A model generated the notes under the pieces. That model was not told where the DNA came from. It saw only the letters and a program-made list of their open reading frames with translations, and did not search any database. 15,038 bases of DNA from an uncultured Methanofollis sp. (GTDB lineage: Archaea; Halobacteriota; Methanomicrobia; Methanomicrobiales; Methanofollaceae): contig NZ_CALFSA010000019.1 of assembly GCF_937919355.1 (NCBI RefSeq), positions 1 through 15,038 of the forward strand. Direction: 5' to 3'. This document shows, one piece after another, positions 1 to 7,813 of the stretch. Made by a program: the position numbers and the translations under genes. Within the stretch, counting starts at the first letter, position 1. The number at the start of each line of letters is the position of its first letter.

Positions 1-614
1 CCACCTACAACTCGATCATCGTCACCGACCGCCTCTATGACGAACTGGAGGGGAAGGCGAACGGCTATGATCAGGTGCTGGTCATGGTCAGGAACATCGA
101 CGAGATCGACGGTGTGAAGGAGGCGATCGAGAAGAGTCTCAACGCCCGGAAGGAGACCGTGGAGATCATGGACCTGCGGGGCCTGATCGAGTCGATCAAC
201 TCTATCATCGGCACGGTCTCCCTTGTGGTGACCGGCATTGCCGGGATCTCCCTTGTCGTCGCCGCCGTGAGCATCTTCAACGTCATGATGATGTCGGTGA
301 ACGAACGTATCCGCGAGATCGGCATCCTCAAGAGTATCGGTGTGAAGAGGAGAGAGATCAGTCGGATGTTCCTGTACGAGGCGGCGATCCTGGGGTTCAT
401 CGGGTCCCTGATCGGCGGCATCCTCAGTCTCATCGGCGGCGGGGTGCTGATCCTGGTCGTCCTCCAGGACATCTCGTTCTTCTTCAGCCCCCCGGTCCTC
501 CTCAACGTGGTCTGGGGTATGCTGGTGGGCACCGGGGTCTGCGTCCTCTCGGGCGTGTACCCTGCCTGGAAGGCCTCGAAACTCTCCCCGATCGTGGCGC
601 TGGCGGCCGAGTGA
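1..614 (+). CDS. ABC transporter permease, MacB/FtsX type, C-terminal part (gene cut by left edge)
   Basis: The reading frame is open to the left edge (first full codon at 3) and ends with TGA at 612-614, so only the last 203 residues are present. The visible part holds a periplasmic-type loop, then three hydrophobic segments: one around SLVVTGIAGISLVVAAVSIF, one around FIGSLIGGILSLIGGGVLIL and one around LLNVVWGMLVGTGVCVLSG. Between the first two is the FtsX-family stretch VNERIREIGILKSIGVKRRE. The C-terminus YPAWKASKLSPIVAL is the family's usual closing motif. Members work with a LolD/MacB-like ATPase to export substrates or perform mechanical work at the membrane. The ATPase and the rest of the permease should lie upstream, outside the window. 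The substrate cannot be told from sequence. Confidence 0.93.
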   Translation, partial: TYNSIIVTDRLYDELEGKANGYDQVLVMVRNIDEIDGVKEAIEKSLNARKETVEIMDLRGLIESINSIIGTVSLVVTGIAGISLVVAAVSIFNVMMMSVNERIREIGILKSIGVKRREISRMFLYEAAILGFIGSLIGGILSLIGGGVLILVVLQDISFFFSPPVLLNVVWGMLVGTGVCVLSGVYPAWKASKLSPIVALAAE

Positions 615-624
615 CGGCCCCGGC

Positions 625-649
625 CCAGATCTCTTTTTTCAGGATCTGG
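625..649 (+). terminator. Inverted repeat with T-run behind permease gene
   Basis: A perfect 7-bp inverted repeat (CCAGATC at 625-631, GATCTGG at 643-649) encloses a loop containing T6 (634-639), 11 bp after the permease stop. In archaea the T-run is the main termination signal. The stem may assist. Confidence 0.5.
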
Positions 650-737
650 AAGTTTCAGTTCCGGTGGGATTGGAGGGCGAATGGCGACTTCCCATCTCCG
701 GACCTCACTCTGTCTTCCCTGGCCCTATCCTAATGTT

Positions 738-759
738 GGGGGTGGGGGTCCGGGGGTGG
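738..759 (+). other. G-rich tract in intergenic region
   Basis: Three runs of G5 (738-742, 744-748, 752-756) and a GG (758-759) lie in the 219-bp gap between the permease and methyltransferase genes. They could form a G-quadruplex on the plus strand, with one short tract. No gene was credible in this gap. Confidence 0.4.
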
Positions 760-833
760 ATTGTAGGGAAGGCGGGTGGCCCGCACCGCCCGTCATGAGA
801 TCGGGAGACACGTCGACCGGAGCATGCCGGGTT

Positions 834-1844
834 CTACTCCGTCCCTCTTTTTTTCCTCCTGCTCTCGACCCCGGCCCTCTCCAGCGCATAGGTGATCGCC
901 CACCGCCCCCTGCCAAACTCCCCGGCCAGGGTCTCGACGGCAACCTTCTTCGTTGCGCCCTTTTTCGTGAGTTCCCTGTACCTCGTCCTGAGCCTCCTGA
1001 GGTCCTCCGGCCGCCACCTCTTCCTGAGATTTGCCGGCCCGCGGACGACCGGGCACCGCAGTGTCTCCAGGAGTTCGCCGGGACGCACCGTCGCCGTCTC
1101 CCGCACCCCCGCCTCGAAGATCTTCTCCGAGACCTCGAAACCGACACAGCGCCTGTTCAGGCCCGTGGCCGCGATCGCCGTCGAGAACCCGCCGAGGAAG
1201 AGATCGCAGACGAGGTCGCCCTCGTTGCTGCTGTACTGGATCATCTTGGTGAGGAGGGCCGTCGGGAGTTCGTTCTTGTTCTTCGTCCTGCCGGGTTTGT
1301 ACTCCCTGTTGATGGTCCAGACGTCCTCACGGTCGAGGTAGTTGAGGCACCCGCCGTCCTCCGCCCTCTCCTCCCTGCCGAAACGCACCTCCAGATTGAA
1401 TGTCCGCTTCCCGCCGGGCTTTTCGTAGAAGAGGATGTGGTAGTGCGAGGAGACGTATTTGCGGCTGGTGTACACGCCGAAGGGATACTTCCAGATGATG
1501 TGGTTCACCTCTACAAGGGAGGTCTGGCGGAGTGCGTGGAGGATGTGGTAGAGGTTTGTGTAACCTGAGACGATATAGAGGGACCCGCCCGGCCTGAGGA
1601 TCCGCTCGGCCTCCCTGATCCACCTCTCGCTGAAGGTCCCGTACTCCTCCTCCGGGACCTCGACATATCCGTCCACCACGAACTCTTCGTCCCTGTTGTA
1701 GTGGCGGTCCATCCTGTCGCCGTGGATACCGTACGGGGGGTCGGTGATGATCAGGTCGACAGAGTCAGTTGCAATGTGCTCCGCGGAACCGCAGATGCAG
1801 TCGCCGTTGTAAAAGAGGTTGCTGCCGATGGTGACCGATTTCAT
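834..1844 (-). CDS. Solo DNA methyltransferase, DPPY-type (beta class)
   Basis: The 336-aa protein has the catalytic motif IV DPPY at residues 35-38 and, far downstream, the AdoMet-binding motif I as DLFLGG (214-219), followed by GFEVSEK (235-241) for the ribose-binding acidic residue. Motif IV before motif I is the order of beta-class amino-methyltransferases. DPPY favours N6-adenine over N4-cytosine, but this is not decisive. The Lys/Arg-rich tail (about 272-336) looks helical and could be an added DNA-contacting module. No restriction endonuclease gene lies in either flank, so it is probably an orphan methylase or a remnant of an R-M system. ATG at 1842-1844 is the only usable start after an in-frame stop upstream. 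GAGGAG abuts the ATG with no spacer, which is unusual for a Shine-Dalgarno. The target site is unknown. Confidence 0.9.
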   Translation of the reverse strand: MKSVTIGSNLFYNGDCICGSAEHIATDSVDLIITDPPYGIHGDRMDRHYNRDEEFVVDGYVEVPEEEYGTFSERWIREAERILRPGGSLYIVSGYTNLYHILHALRQTSLVEVNHIIWKYPFGVYTSRKYVSSHYHILFYEKPGGKRTFNLEVRFGREERAEDGGCLNYLDREDVWTINREYKPGRTKNKNELPTALLTKMIQYSSNEGDLVCDLFLGGFSTAIAATGLNRRCVGFEVSEKIFEAGVRETATVRPGELLETLRCPVVRGPANLRKRWRPEDLRRLRTRYRELTKKGATKKVAVETLAGEFGRGRWAITYALERAGVESRRKKRGTE

Positions 1845-1929
1845 CTCCTCACGTTCAGACCTGGCTGTCCCTCCTGCCTTTAGTGATGTATCCCGGTCTC
1901 TGTTTTTGCTTTTACCGGTTGCGCTGTAG

Positions 1930-1978
1930 CGGCCCTCTTCTTTTCAGGGCCGGAAAAAAAGGGCAGGGTTTTTTTTCC
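1930..1978 (-). terminator. Two adjacent hairpins with T-runs behind the PKD gene
   Basis: Directly past the stop of the PKD gene the minus strand shows two inverted repeats. GGAAAAAAA (1952-1960) pairs with TTTTTTTCC (1970-1978), and a 7-bp stem (1930-1936 with 1946-1952) holds a pyrimidine-rich loop. The minus-strand T7 in 1954-1960 would terminate the PKD transcript before the methyltransferase gene. Confidence 0.55.
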
Positions 1979-3319
1979 CTATGCCGTGGCGGTGATGTAG
2001 TCGGTCTTTATCTCCCGGTCGCGTGTGACATTGTCGCTGTACACCGTGAGGTTGACGTCAAAGGTGTCCGGTGCCGTGTAAGTATGGGCCGGGTCCTGCT
2101 CTGTCGAGGTGGTGCCGTCACCGAAGTCCCATAGCCACGAGGAGATGTTATCCACCGTGCTCATGTCGGTGAACTGCACGGCGAGTGGGACCTTTCCCGA
2201 TGTCGTGTTCGCGGAGAAATCAACCGTCCCGCCACTGACATTGATGAAGCCTTCCACCGAGGAGTTCCAGGTGGCGTTCTCCATATCTGTCACGGTGAGG
2301 GCGACGGTGAAGAGACCGGGTTCATGGTAGGTGTAGACCGGGTTCTGCACCGTCGACATATACCCGTCGCCGAAGTCCCAGTACCACGAGGAGATGTTGT
2401 CCACCGTGCTCATGTCGGTGAAGTACACGGTGAGCGGCGCCTCCCCTGCCGTGACGTCCGCGGAGAAGTTCACCGCCGACGAGACGTTGGTCGGGGTCAC
2501 GGTGATCAACCCCTCTTTCGTCGCTGTCAACGTCTTGTTTTCCGTATCGGTCACAGTCAGGGAGACATTGTAGCGACCGGGCTCAGTATAGGTGAACACC
2601 GGGTTCTGCCCGGTCGAGGTCCCGCCGTCTGTCCCGAAGTCCCAGAACCATGAGGTGACGTTCTCCACCGTGCTCGTGTCGTTGAACCGGACGGTGAGCG
2701 GCGCCGGCCCGCTCGTCGGTTCTGCCGTGAAGTTCACTGCCTCGGACCCTGAGAGTTTGATTTTCATGGTGACGGCGGCAGTTGCGTTCCCGATGGTATG
2801 CTCGAACGCTTCTTTCTGGGGTGCATAGATGAGCCTGATCTCCTCGCCGTCGCGGAGAGACCTGTAGGTTGCGTTGTTTGTGATATATGCCGCTTCAGGG
2901 TCATAGAACCACCAGAGGGCAGTTTCATTGTCCTCGGCGCTCACGGTGATGTCGTCGATGCTGTTGACATAATACCCCCAGTCGGCCTGCCAGACTTCAT
3001 ATGTGAAGTTCCCTGCATCTGCCGCTTTATCGAGCGCTCCAAGCGGGGTGTTGCGGCTGACCTCAGCGTCGGTGCCTGTGTTGGCCGGGGTGACCGTGAA
3101 GGTCTCGCCAGGGTCGACGGTCACCGTCCCCTCCCAGATCGTGGCCGCCTCTGCCGAAGGCACGGCGCCGGAGGTTCCGGACTGCAGTGCGCCGCCATCG
3201 TCTGGTGCCCCGCTGAGAGAGAGGGAACCGATCTCCTCTGCGGCAAGCGCCCCTGCCGGCAGGGCCGTGCACAGGACGATGAGCAGGGCCATACCTGTTA
3301 TACTGCGTGTACGCATCAT
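1979..3319 (-). CDS. Secreted protein: DUF4430-like domain plus three PKD domains
   Basis: The 446-aa precursor begins with a signal peptide (about residues 1-27, cleavage likely after ALA in PAGALAAEE). A low-complexity linker leads to a domain at about 62-168 with WQADWGYYVNSIDD and WWFYDPEAAY, resembling DUF4430 modules of exported proteins. A short beta segment (170-192) precedes three PKD domains at about 195-275, 283-361 and 366-444, each with the WxWDFGDG-type motif (WFWDFGTDG, WYWDFGDGY, WLWDFGDGT) and a closing TYTxPGxxxVxLTV strand. The chain ends right after the third PKD with no membrane anchor or sorting signal, so it is probably released or bound to other surface proteins. Many NxS/T sequons fit archaeal N-glycosylation. 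A double ATG (3319, 3316) follows GGAGAGGAG at good spacing. PKD folds usually serve in adhesion or protein contacts. The DUF4430 assignment is moderate. Confidence 0.9.
   Translation of the reverse strand: MMRTRSITGMALLIVLCTALPAGALAAEEIGSLSLSGAPDDGGALQSGTSGAVPSAEAATIWEGTVTVDPGETFTVTPANTGTDAEVSRNTPLGALDKAADAGNFTYEVWQADWGYYVNSIDDITVSAEDNETALWWFYDPEAAYITNNATYRSLRDGEEIRLIYAPQKEAFEHTIGNATAAVTMKIKLSGSEAVNFTAEPTSGPAPLTVRFNDTSTVENVTSWFWDFGTDGGTSTGQNPVFTYTEPGRYNVSLTVTDTENKTLTATKEGLITVTPTNVSSAVNFSADVTAGEAPLTVYFTDMSTVDNISSWYWDFGDGYMSTVQNPVYTYHEPGLFTVALTVTDMENATWNSSVEGFINVSGGTVDFSANTTSGKVPLAVQFTDMSTVDNISSWLWDFGDGTTSTEQDPAHTYTAPDTFDVNLTVYSDNVTRDREIKTDYITATA
2122..2701 (-). repeat. Tandem PKD-encoding DNA repeats
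   Basis: Three related copies begin at 2122, 2371 and 2635 (offsets 249 and 264 bp). The copies at 2122 and 2371 are nearly identical over about 60 bp (PKD3 and PKD2), while the 2635 copy (PKD1) is more diverged. This fits recent duplication or gene conversion between PKD2 and PKD3. Confidence 0.75.
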
Positions 3320-3390
3320 TCTCTTCTCCTCTCCCCGGTCGATGGGCCATGGCCCCGTGCCGGTGGATTTCGGGAAGTGTGATGAATTGG

Positions 3391-3404
3391 CAAATATAAT
3401 AATC
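3391..3404 (-). promoter_or_regulatory. Probable TATA box of the PKD gene
   Basis: On the minus strand this reads GATTATTATATTTG, the most AT-rich block upstream of the PKD gene. A start about 25 nt further on would leave a 5' leader of roughly 50 nt holding the Shine-Dalgarno. Confidence 0.45.
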
Positions 3405-3560
3405 CTCGCATTGTCTGGTATCTATTCGCAATGGCAGTGCAGGTCAGAAAAACAGGCTCGACAGGAATGAGATGACTATAATGGCCCCGTGGCAGGGCGA
3501 CATGCCGGTGAGGCCCACCGTGCACCGACTACCTTGCGGTCACAGGGTGAAAGATGCAGG
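3405..3560. other. Intergenic stretch without recognisable gene
   Basis: This is the remainder of the 317-bp gap between the PKD gene and tRNA-Phe. Short open frames exist on both strands, but none has a convincing start, ribosome site or recognisable protein. I see no repeat here. Confidence 0.5.
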
Positions 3561-3632
3561 AAAAAATTCAGGGATTGCATATAACCACTCATGATTGAAA
3601 ACCACTCCCCGTGGTTTTCATGGCAATCCCTG
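3561..3632 (-). terminator. Nested double inverted repeat with T-run behind tRNA-Phe
   Basis: On the minus strand, four bases after the tRNA 3' end, a perfect 10-bp outer stem forms between 3623-3632 and 3569-3578. Inside it sits a second perfect 10-bp hairpin (3611-3620 with 3596-3605, 5-nt loop). The T6 run at 3561-3566 follows. This is an elaborate terminator or a separate small structured RNA made from the tRNA transcript. Confidence 0.6.
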
Positions 3633-3636
3633 TCGA

Positions 3637-3710
3637 TGCCCCAGCCCGGATTTGAACCGGGGACAACCAGATCTTCAGTCTGGCGCTCTCCCAGTCTGAG
3701 CTACTGGGGC
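3637..3710 (-). tRNA. tRNA-Phe (GAA)
   Basis: The 74-nt minus-strand sequence folds as a full cloverleaf. The acceptor stem is GCCCCAG/CTGGGGC with discriminator A, followed by a D arm beginning TAGCTCAG. The anticodon stem CCAGA/TCTGG has loop CTGAAGA (anticodon GAA), and the T arm is CCCGG-TTCAAAT-CCGGG. The CCA end is not encoded, as usual for many archaeal tRNAs. Confidence 0.97.
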
Positions 3711-3733
3711 GACCAATACATGTTGTCGTTTCC

Positions 3734-3773
3734 GGTTAATAAACCGTGCGGTTGCCACCGCCGCCCTTTTTAA
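3734..3773. promoter_or_regulatory. Divergent promoters of tRNA-Phe and the DHH gene
   Basis: The minus-strand TTTATTAACC (3734-3743) lies about 28 nt before the tRNA-Phe 5' end. The plus-strand TTTTTAA (3767-3773) lies about 28 nt before the ATG at 3798, a distance that implies a leaderless or nearly leaderless DHH mRNA. Confidence 0.5.
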
Positions 3774-3797
3774 CTCTCTGCTCCCAGAATGTAGGTA

Positions 3798-4763
3798 ATG
3801 GTTAGCGTCATCGAAGGCAGAAAGACCACCGACGAGGATATTGTCGCCGCGGTCGAGGGGAGGAAGGCCGGAATCCTTCACCTCACCCACAACGACCTCG
3901 ACGCCGCCGGTGCCGACGCCGTCCTCAGGATGAAGTTCGGGAAGATCGCGACGATCTTCTCCTCAGTCGGACGGTACTCCTCGGTCCTCGCCCTCATTGC
4001 CGGGTGCGAGGGGCGGGGAGACGTCCTCTCGATCAGCGACCTCGGCTACCAGAAGGGGGTCGAGGCGGCGGTGCAGGCAGCGTCAGGGAACGGGTGGAAG
4101 GTCGAGTGGCGCGATCACCACCGCTGGACCGACACCGAAAAGGCTCTCGTCGAACCGCACTGCGCCCTCCTCCACATCGACACCTCAGTCTGCGCCACCG
4201 GTGTCGTCGCTCGCGACATCATGCCCGGCGACAGGACGGCCGCGGAGGTGGCGAGAGTCGTCTGCGACTACGACCTCTGGAAGAAGGAGGACCCGCGTTC
4301 CGACGTCCTCGGCCAGGTGACCCAGCGCCGGCAGCACCTCACCTATGTGCGAAACCTCCTCATGCAGGGGAAGTTCACCGACCGCCGAATCGAGGGGGTG
4401 TACGCCGAGATGAAGGCCGAGATGGACGCCGACATCCAGGCGAGCATCAGGCAGGCGAAGATCTACGGGAAAAAATATACGATCGCCTTCGCCCCTCTCC
4501 ACGGCTACCCGTCTGAGACGGCCCACGCCATCAGGGACGCCCTCAACACCGACATCGAGGTGATCGTCTCCTCGAACGGTCGGTTCTCCATCAGGTCAGT
4601 CCCCCCTGTCAGCCACCTCATCGCCCGCGAGTTCGGCGGCGGCGGCCACCCGAACGCGGCCGGCGGCACCCTTCCCTTCACCCTCCTCGACCGCTTCCTC
4701 TTCTGGCTCTTCAAGCGGAACCGCCGTTTCGACGACCTCGTCGCGGTCGCCGAGGCTATCTGA
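3798..4763 (+). CDS. DHH/DHHA1-family phosphoesterase
   Basis: This 321-aa protein carries the metal-binding motifs of the DHH superfamily: THNDLDAAG (30-38), the aspartate of ISDLG (79-83), RDHH (105-108) and CDYDLW (156-161). It also has the C-terminal DHHA1 signature FGGGGHPNAAGG (279-290), which binds substrate phosphate. Relatives are Mn2+-dependent RecJ-like exonucleases, nano-RNases and cyclic-dinucleotide or oligonucleotide phosphodiesterases. The short length and compact DHH-DHHA1 layout, without RecJ's OB domain, resemble the nano-RNase/GdpP side, but the substrate is not settled. The motif THNDLDAAG departs from the common THxDxDG at the glycine. There is no clear Shine-Dalgarno, and the TATA-to-ATG distance suggests a leaderless transcript. 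Its last 8 bp overlap the end of the convergent 260-aa gene. Confidence 0.9.
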   Translation: MVSVIEGRKTTDEDIVAAVEGRKAGILHLTHNDLDAAGADAVLRMKFGKIATIFSSVGRYSSVLALIAGCEGRGDVLSISDLGYQKGVEAAVQAASGNGWKVEWRDHHRWTDTEKALVEPHCALLHIDTSVCATGVVARDIMPGDRTAAEVARVVCDYDLWKKEDPRSDVLGQVTQRRQHLTYVRNLLMQGKFTDRRIEGVYAEMKAEMDADIQASIRQAKIYGKKYTIAFAPLHGYPSETAHAIRDALNTDIEVIVSSNGRFSIRSVPPVSHLIAREFGGGGHPNAAGGTLPFTLLDRFLFWLFKRNRRFDDLVAVAEAI

Positions 4764-5538
4764 GAATATAAGCCTCCGTGCGGAGGGCCTTCCACCGCTC
4801 CTCCTCTCCCTCCAGCGTGTACCCGGCCGCCGCGATCTCGTCGGGGTCGAAGTGCTCTGTCGCCGTCATCAGGTCCTCGTGGGTGGGGTGGAGGAGGGCG
4901 AGTTCACGCACGTCGTACTCGTCGGCAAGACTCCCGGCCTCACCGATCCCGGTCGGGTCGGTGACCAGCGTTGTCTGGTGTTCGAGGAGTCCGGCGAGGT
5001 GGTCGGCGTCCCTCTTCAGCGGGAAGAAGCAGACCTTCTTCCCCGCGAGTTCTTCCAGTTCTATCTCTCCGGCCTCCTCCGCGATGAGGACGTGGCCGCC
5101 CGCGCCGGCGTCCCGCATCTCCCGCATCAGGCGGCCGAAGGCATCGACGACCTCCTCTGTCATCTCGTCGTCGTCGCCATAATACGAGTCGGTAAAGTGG
5201 AAGAGCGACGGCGCCGGCAGTGCGAACCAGAGGCCCTTCTGCCGCCGGACAAGCATCCTGACATCCGCGACCGCTTCCTCCGCCCTGACGCCGACCTCGC
5301 CGGTCACCGCCGTCCCCTCGACACCTTCGAGGCAGTCGAGCACGCGCCGTGCATAAAAACGCCCCCCCGCGCAGGGGAGGTCCACACCCTGCTGGAGGCC
5401 GAAAGAGCGCTCCACCAGGTAGGCCGTGAGGTCGCCGCCAATCCCCCGCCGTCCCCGTACCCAGGGGGCGAGTTCTGCGACCTCCGGCGTCCTGATCTCG
5501 GCCCCGAATGAGCGCGTCCTGACCGCAATCCGCTTCAT
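4756..5538 (-). CDS. Conserved-looking protein of unknown function, 260 aa
   Basis: I do not recognise a family. The protein is acidic and apparently soluble, with no signal peptide or membrane segment. Visible features are an N-terminal RTRSFGAEIRTPEV, the aromatic stretch PSLFHFTDSYYGDDDEMTEE in the middle, and a C-terminal half rich in Glu/Asp with LLHPTHEDLMTATEHFDPDE. Codon use is as G+C-rich as the neighbours, and the frame runs uninterrupted for 783 bp, which supports a real gene. The start ATG at 5536-5538 lies about 27 nt from a minus-strand TATA box (5561-5570), so the mRNA is probably leaderless. It is divergent from metG and overlaps the DHH gene tail to tail by 8 bp. Confidence 0.8.
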   Translation of the reverse strand: MKRIAVRTRSFGAEIRTPEVAELAPWVRGRRGIGGDLTAYLVERSFGLQQGVDLPCAGGRFYARRVLDCLEGVEGTAVTGEVGVRAEEAVADVRMLVRRQKGLWFALPAPSLFHFTDSYYGDDDEMTEEVVDAFGRLMREMRDAGAGGHVLIAEEAGEIELEELAGKKVCFFPLKRDADHLAGLLEHQTTLVTDPTGIGEAGSLADEYDVRELALLHPTHEDLMTATEHFDPDEIAAAGYTLEGEEERWKALRTEAYILR

Positions 5539-5560
5539 CGAAGAGTGATTGCCCTCCTCC

Positions 5561-5613
5561 CATATAGGGGTGATTGACGGGACGACCGCGATGCCGTCCG
5601 GCGTTTAAATAAT
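5561..5613. promoter_or_regulatory. Divergent TATA boxes: 260-aa gene and metG
   Basis: The minus-strand CCCCTATATG (5561-5570) serves the 260-aa gene. The plus-strand GTTTAAATAAT (5602-5612) serves metG and predicts a transcript start near 5632, just before the GAGG ribosome site at 5636-5639. Confidence 0.6.
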
Positions 5614-5645
5614 GTATGTATATCTTCATCGCCAAGAGGATACAG

Positions 5646-7649
5646 ATGAGTGGCAAACCGTTGCTGGTGACATGCGGCCTCCCCTACACGAACGGCCCCT
5701 GTCACCTGGGGCATCTGCGGACCTACATCCCCGCCGACTTCTACGTGCGCTACCTGCGGAGGTGCGGCGAGGACGTGGTCTTTATCTGCGGGTCTGACAA
5801 CCATGGGACGCCGATCGTGATCAGCGCAGAGAAGGAGGGCGTGTCTCCTCGCGCCCTCGCCGAGCGCTACCACACGCACTTCGACGAGACCTTCAAGCGC
5901 ATGGAGATCGCCTTCGATTACTTCGGCATGACAGACGACGCGGCCAACCACCGCCGTGCGCAGTCGATGGTGCAGACCCTGATCGACAACGGCTATGTCT
6001 ACTCGCAGACGATCCAGCAGAGTTTCTGCACAAAGTGCAACCGTTTCCTCCCTGACAGGTACGTGGAAGGGATCTGCCCGTACTGCGGCGCCGAAGCGCG
6101 GGGCGACGAGTGCGACCGTGGATGTGGCCGTCACCTCGAACCCGGCGAGATCAAGAACCCGGTCTGCAAGGTCTGCGGGTCGCCGGCCGAGATGCGTGAG
6201 CAGAAGCACTTCTTCTTCAAGCTCGGCGAGTTCAAGGAGTTCCTGCTGAACTACCTGGACGGTCTCTCGGGCACCTCGAATGCCCGCAACTATGCGATCG
6301 GCTGGGTGAAGGACGAACTCCATGACTGGTGCATCACCCGGACTCTCGACTGGGGCGTGAAGTTCCCGGGCAGGAACGACCTGGTGGTCTATGTCTGGGT
6401 GGACGCTCCCATCGGCTACATCTCCTTCACGGAGGAGTGGGCGGCGAAGACCGGGAACGACTGGAAGCGCTACTGGTGCGGCGACGGCGAGGTCACCCAC
6501 TTCATCGGGAGCGACATCATCTACCACCACTGCATCTTCTGGCCCGCCCTCCTCCACGGCGCCGGCTACAAGATGCCCCACGCCGTGGTCGCCTCCGGCA
6601 TGGTGAAGTTCGAGGACCAGAAGTTCTCGAAGTCCCGCGGCTATGTCGTCTGGACGAACGACGACTACCTGGACCAGGGCCTCCCGGCCGACTACCTCCG
6701 CTACTACCTCCTCTCGTACACGAGCCACACCAAGGAACTGAACTTCTCCTGGCGGATCTTCCAGGAGCGGGTGAACACCGAGATCGTCAACACTCTCGGG
6801 AACTTCTTCTACCGCACCCTCCACTTCGCCCACAAGTTCTTCGGTGGCGTCCCGCCAGGCCAGGCCGACCCGGAGGTCATCTCCGAGATCGGGCGCTGCC
6901 TTGAGGGGCTCGACGTCTCGGTGCGGGAGTACGAGTTCAAGAACGCGGTGGACTCGATCATGGCGCTCGCCGCCTACGGGAATATGTACATCCAGAACAA
7001 CGCCCCCTGGAAACTGGTCAAGACCGACCGGGCCGCTGCGGAGCAGGTGATCATCAACTGCCTCCAGCTCGCCCGCGCCCTCGCCCTCATCATCGAGCCG
7101 GTCATGCCAGACGCCGCGGGGCGGGCCTGGGCAATGCTCGGCTATACGGACGGCGTCTCTACCCACCGGGTCAGCGAAGCGCTTGAACCGGTGCAGAGCG
7201 GGCCCCTGCCGGCACCCGAACCCCTCTTTGCGAAGATCGAGGACGATAAGGTTGCCGAACTGGAAAAGATACTGGAAATGCGCGTGAGTGAAGCACGGAT
7301 GAAAGAAATGAAAGCATCAGAAGAAAAGACCTCTGAGGTCTCCATCGACGATTTCGCGGCGATGGACCTCAGGGTCGCCCGCGTCGTCAGCGCGGAAGCG
7401 GTGAAGGGTTCGAAGAAACTGTTGAGGCTCATGGTCGACCTCGGCGACGAGCAGAGGCAGGTCGTCTCCGGCATCGCCACGTTTTACTCCCCCGAGGAAC
7501 TTGTCGGGAAGAGCGTCGTGATGATCGCGAACTTGAAGCCGGCAAAGATCTTCGGGATCGAGAGTTGCGGTATGATCCTTGCGGCGGGCGACGAGGCTTC
7601 CCTCCTCACGCCCCTGCGCGACGTGGCGCCCGGCACGAAGATCCGATAA
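5646..7649 (+). CDS. metG: Methionyl-tRNA synthetase
   Basis: The enzyme charges tRNA-Met with methionine using ATP in the cytoplasm. The 667-aa chain shows the class I signatures HLGH (20-23) and KFSKS (326-330). Two zinc knuckles lie in the connective insertion: Cys128/131 with 144/147, and Cys156/160 with 174/177, the second with C-x3-C spacing at 156/160. The anticodon-binding helical domain follows. A C-terminal OB-fold tRNA-binding domain of the EMAPII/Trbp111 type spans about 567-667 ([29 protein letters not shown]), after a Lys/Glu-rich linker. I chose ATG 5646 ([17 protein letters not shown]), which has GAGG six bases upstream. The in-frame ATG at 5616 lies between the TATA box and the expected transcript start and would add ten atypical residues. 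Confidence 0.98.
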   Translation: MSGKPLLVTCGLPYTNGPCHLGHLRTYIPADFYVRYLRRCGEDVVFICGSDNHGTPIVISAEKEGVSPRALAERYHTHFDETFKRMEIAFDYFGMTDDAANHRRAQSMVQTLIDNGYVYSQTIQQSFCTKCNRFLPDRYVEGICPYCGAEARGDECDRGCGRHLEPGEIKNPVCKVCGSPAEMREQKHFFFKLGEFKEFLLNYLDGLSGTSNARNYAIGWVKDELHDWCITRTLDWGVKFPGRNDLVVYVWVDAPIGYISFTEEWAAKTGNDWKRYWCGDGEVTHFIGSDIIYHHCIFWPALLHGAGYKMPHAVVASGMVKFEDQKFSKSRGYVVWTNDDYLDQGLPADYLRYYLLSYTSHTKELNFSWRIFQERVNTEIVNTLGNFFYRTLHFAHKFFGGVPPGQADPEVISEIGRCLEGLDVSVREYEFKNAVDSIMALAAYGNMYIQNNAPWKLVKTDRAAAEQVIINCLQLARALALIIEPVMPDAAGRAWAMLGYTDGVSTHRVSEALEPVQSGPLPAPEPLFAKIEDDKVAELEKILEMRVSEARMKEMKASEEKTSEVSIDDFAAMDLRVARVVSAEAVKGSKKLLRLMVDLGDEQRQVVSGIATFYSPEELVGKSVVMIANLKPAKIFGIESCGMILAAGDEASLLTPLRDVAPGTKIR

Positions 7650-7653
7650 ACCC

Positions 7654-7670
7654 TTTTTTTCTGATTTTTT
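7654..7670 (+). terminator. T-run terminator of metG
   Basis: Two T-runs, T7 (7654-7660) and T6 (7665-7670), begin five bases after the metG stop. This is a typical archaeal intrinsic termination signal. Confidence 0.7.
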
Positions 7671-7680
7671 GAGTAAGAGA

Positions 7681-7794
7681 TCCCGCATCAGGTGCGGGAC
7701 GCACCATTGATCCCGTGGACTTTCTTGATCGAGCTAAGGCAGGACGCCGGTTCGTTGGTGGTCCCGTAACACCGTGCTTCACGCTCTGGGGACC
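7681..7794. other. Structured intergenic segment, possible small RNA
   Basis: Between the metG terminator and tRNA-Arg there are two inverted repeats: TCCCGCA/TGCGGGA (7681-7687 with 7693-7699), and GGTCCC/GGGACC (7760-7765 with 7789-7794) enclosing a smaller hairpin CGTG-CTT-CACG (7773-7783). On the plus strand, TTTT (7797-7800) follows. No open frame is convincing and no known RNA family was recognised. Confidence 0.35.
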
Positions 7795-7813
7795 GGTTTT
7801 CTGTAAAAATGAA

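Noticed and set aside
681..1568. Open frame of 295 codons on the plus strand
   Set aside because: It is antisense to the methyltransferase gene, Pro/Arg-rich, and has no recognisable motif.
3561..3632. C/D-box guide RNA behind tRNA-Phe
   Set aside because: CTGA and ATGA-like strings occur, but they do not sit inside the terminal stem in C...D order.
3637..3710. tRNA-Phe as an integration site for a mobile element
   Set aside because: No repeat of the tRNA 3' end and no integrase gene are present in the window.
5535..7166. Long open frame antisense to metG (543 codons)
   Set aside because: It lies entirely opposite a clear MetRS. It is Val/Asp/Leu-rich without domains, which is typical of shadow frames in high-G+C DNA.
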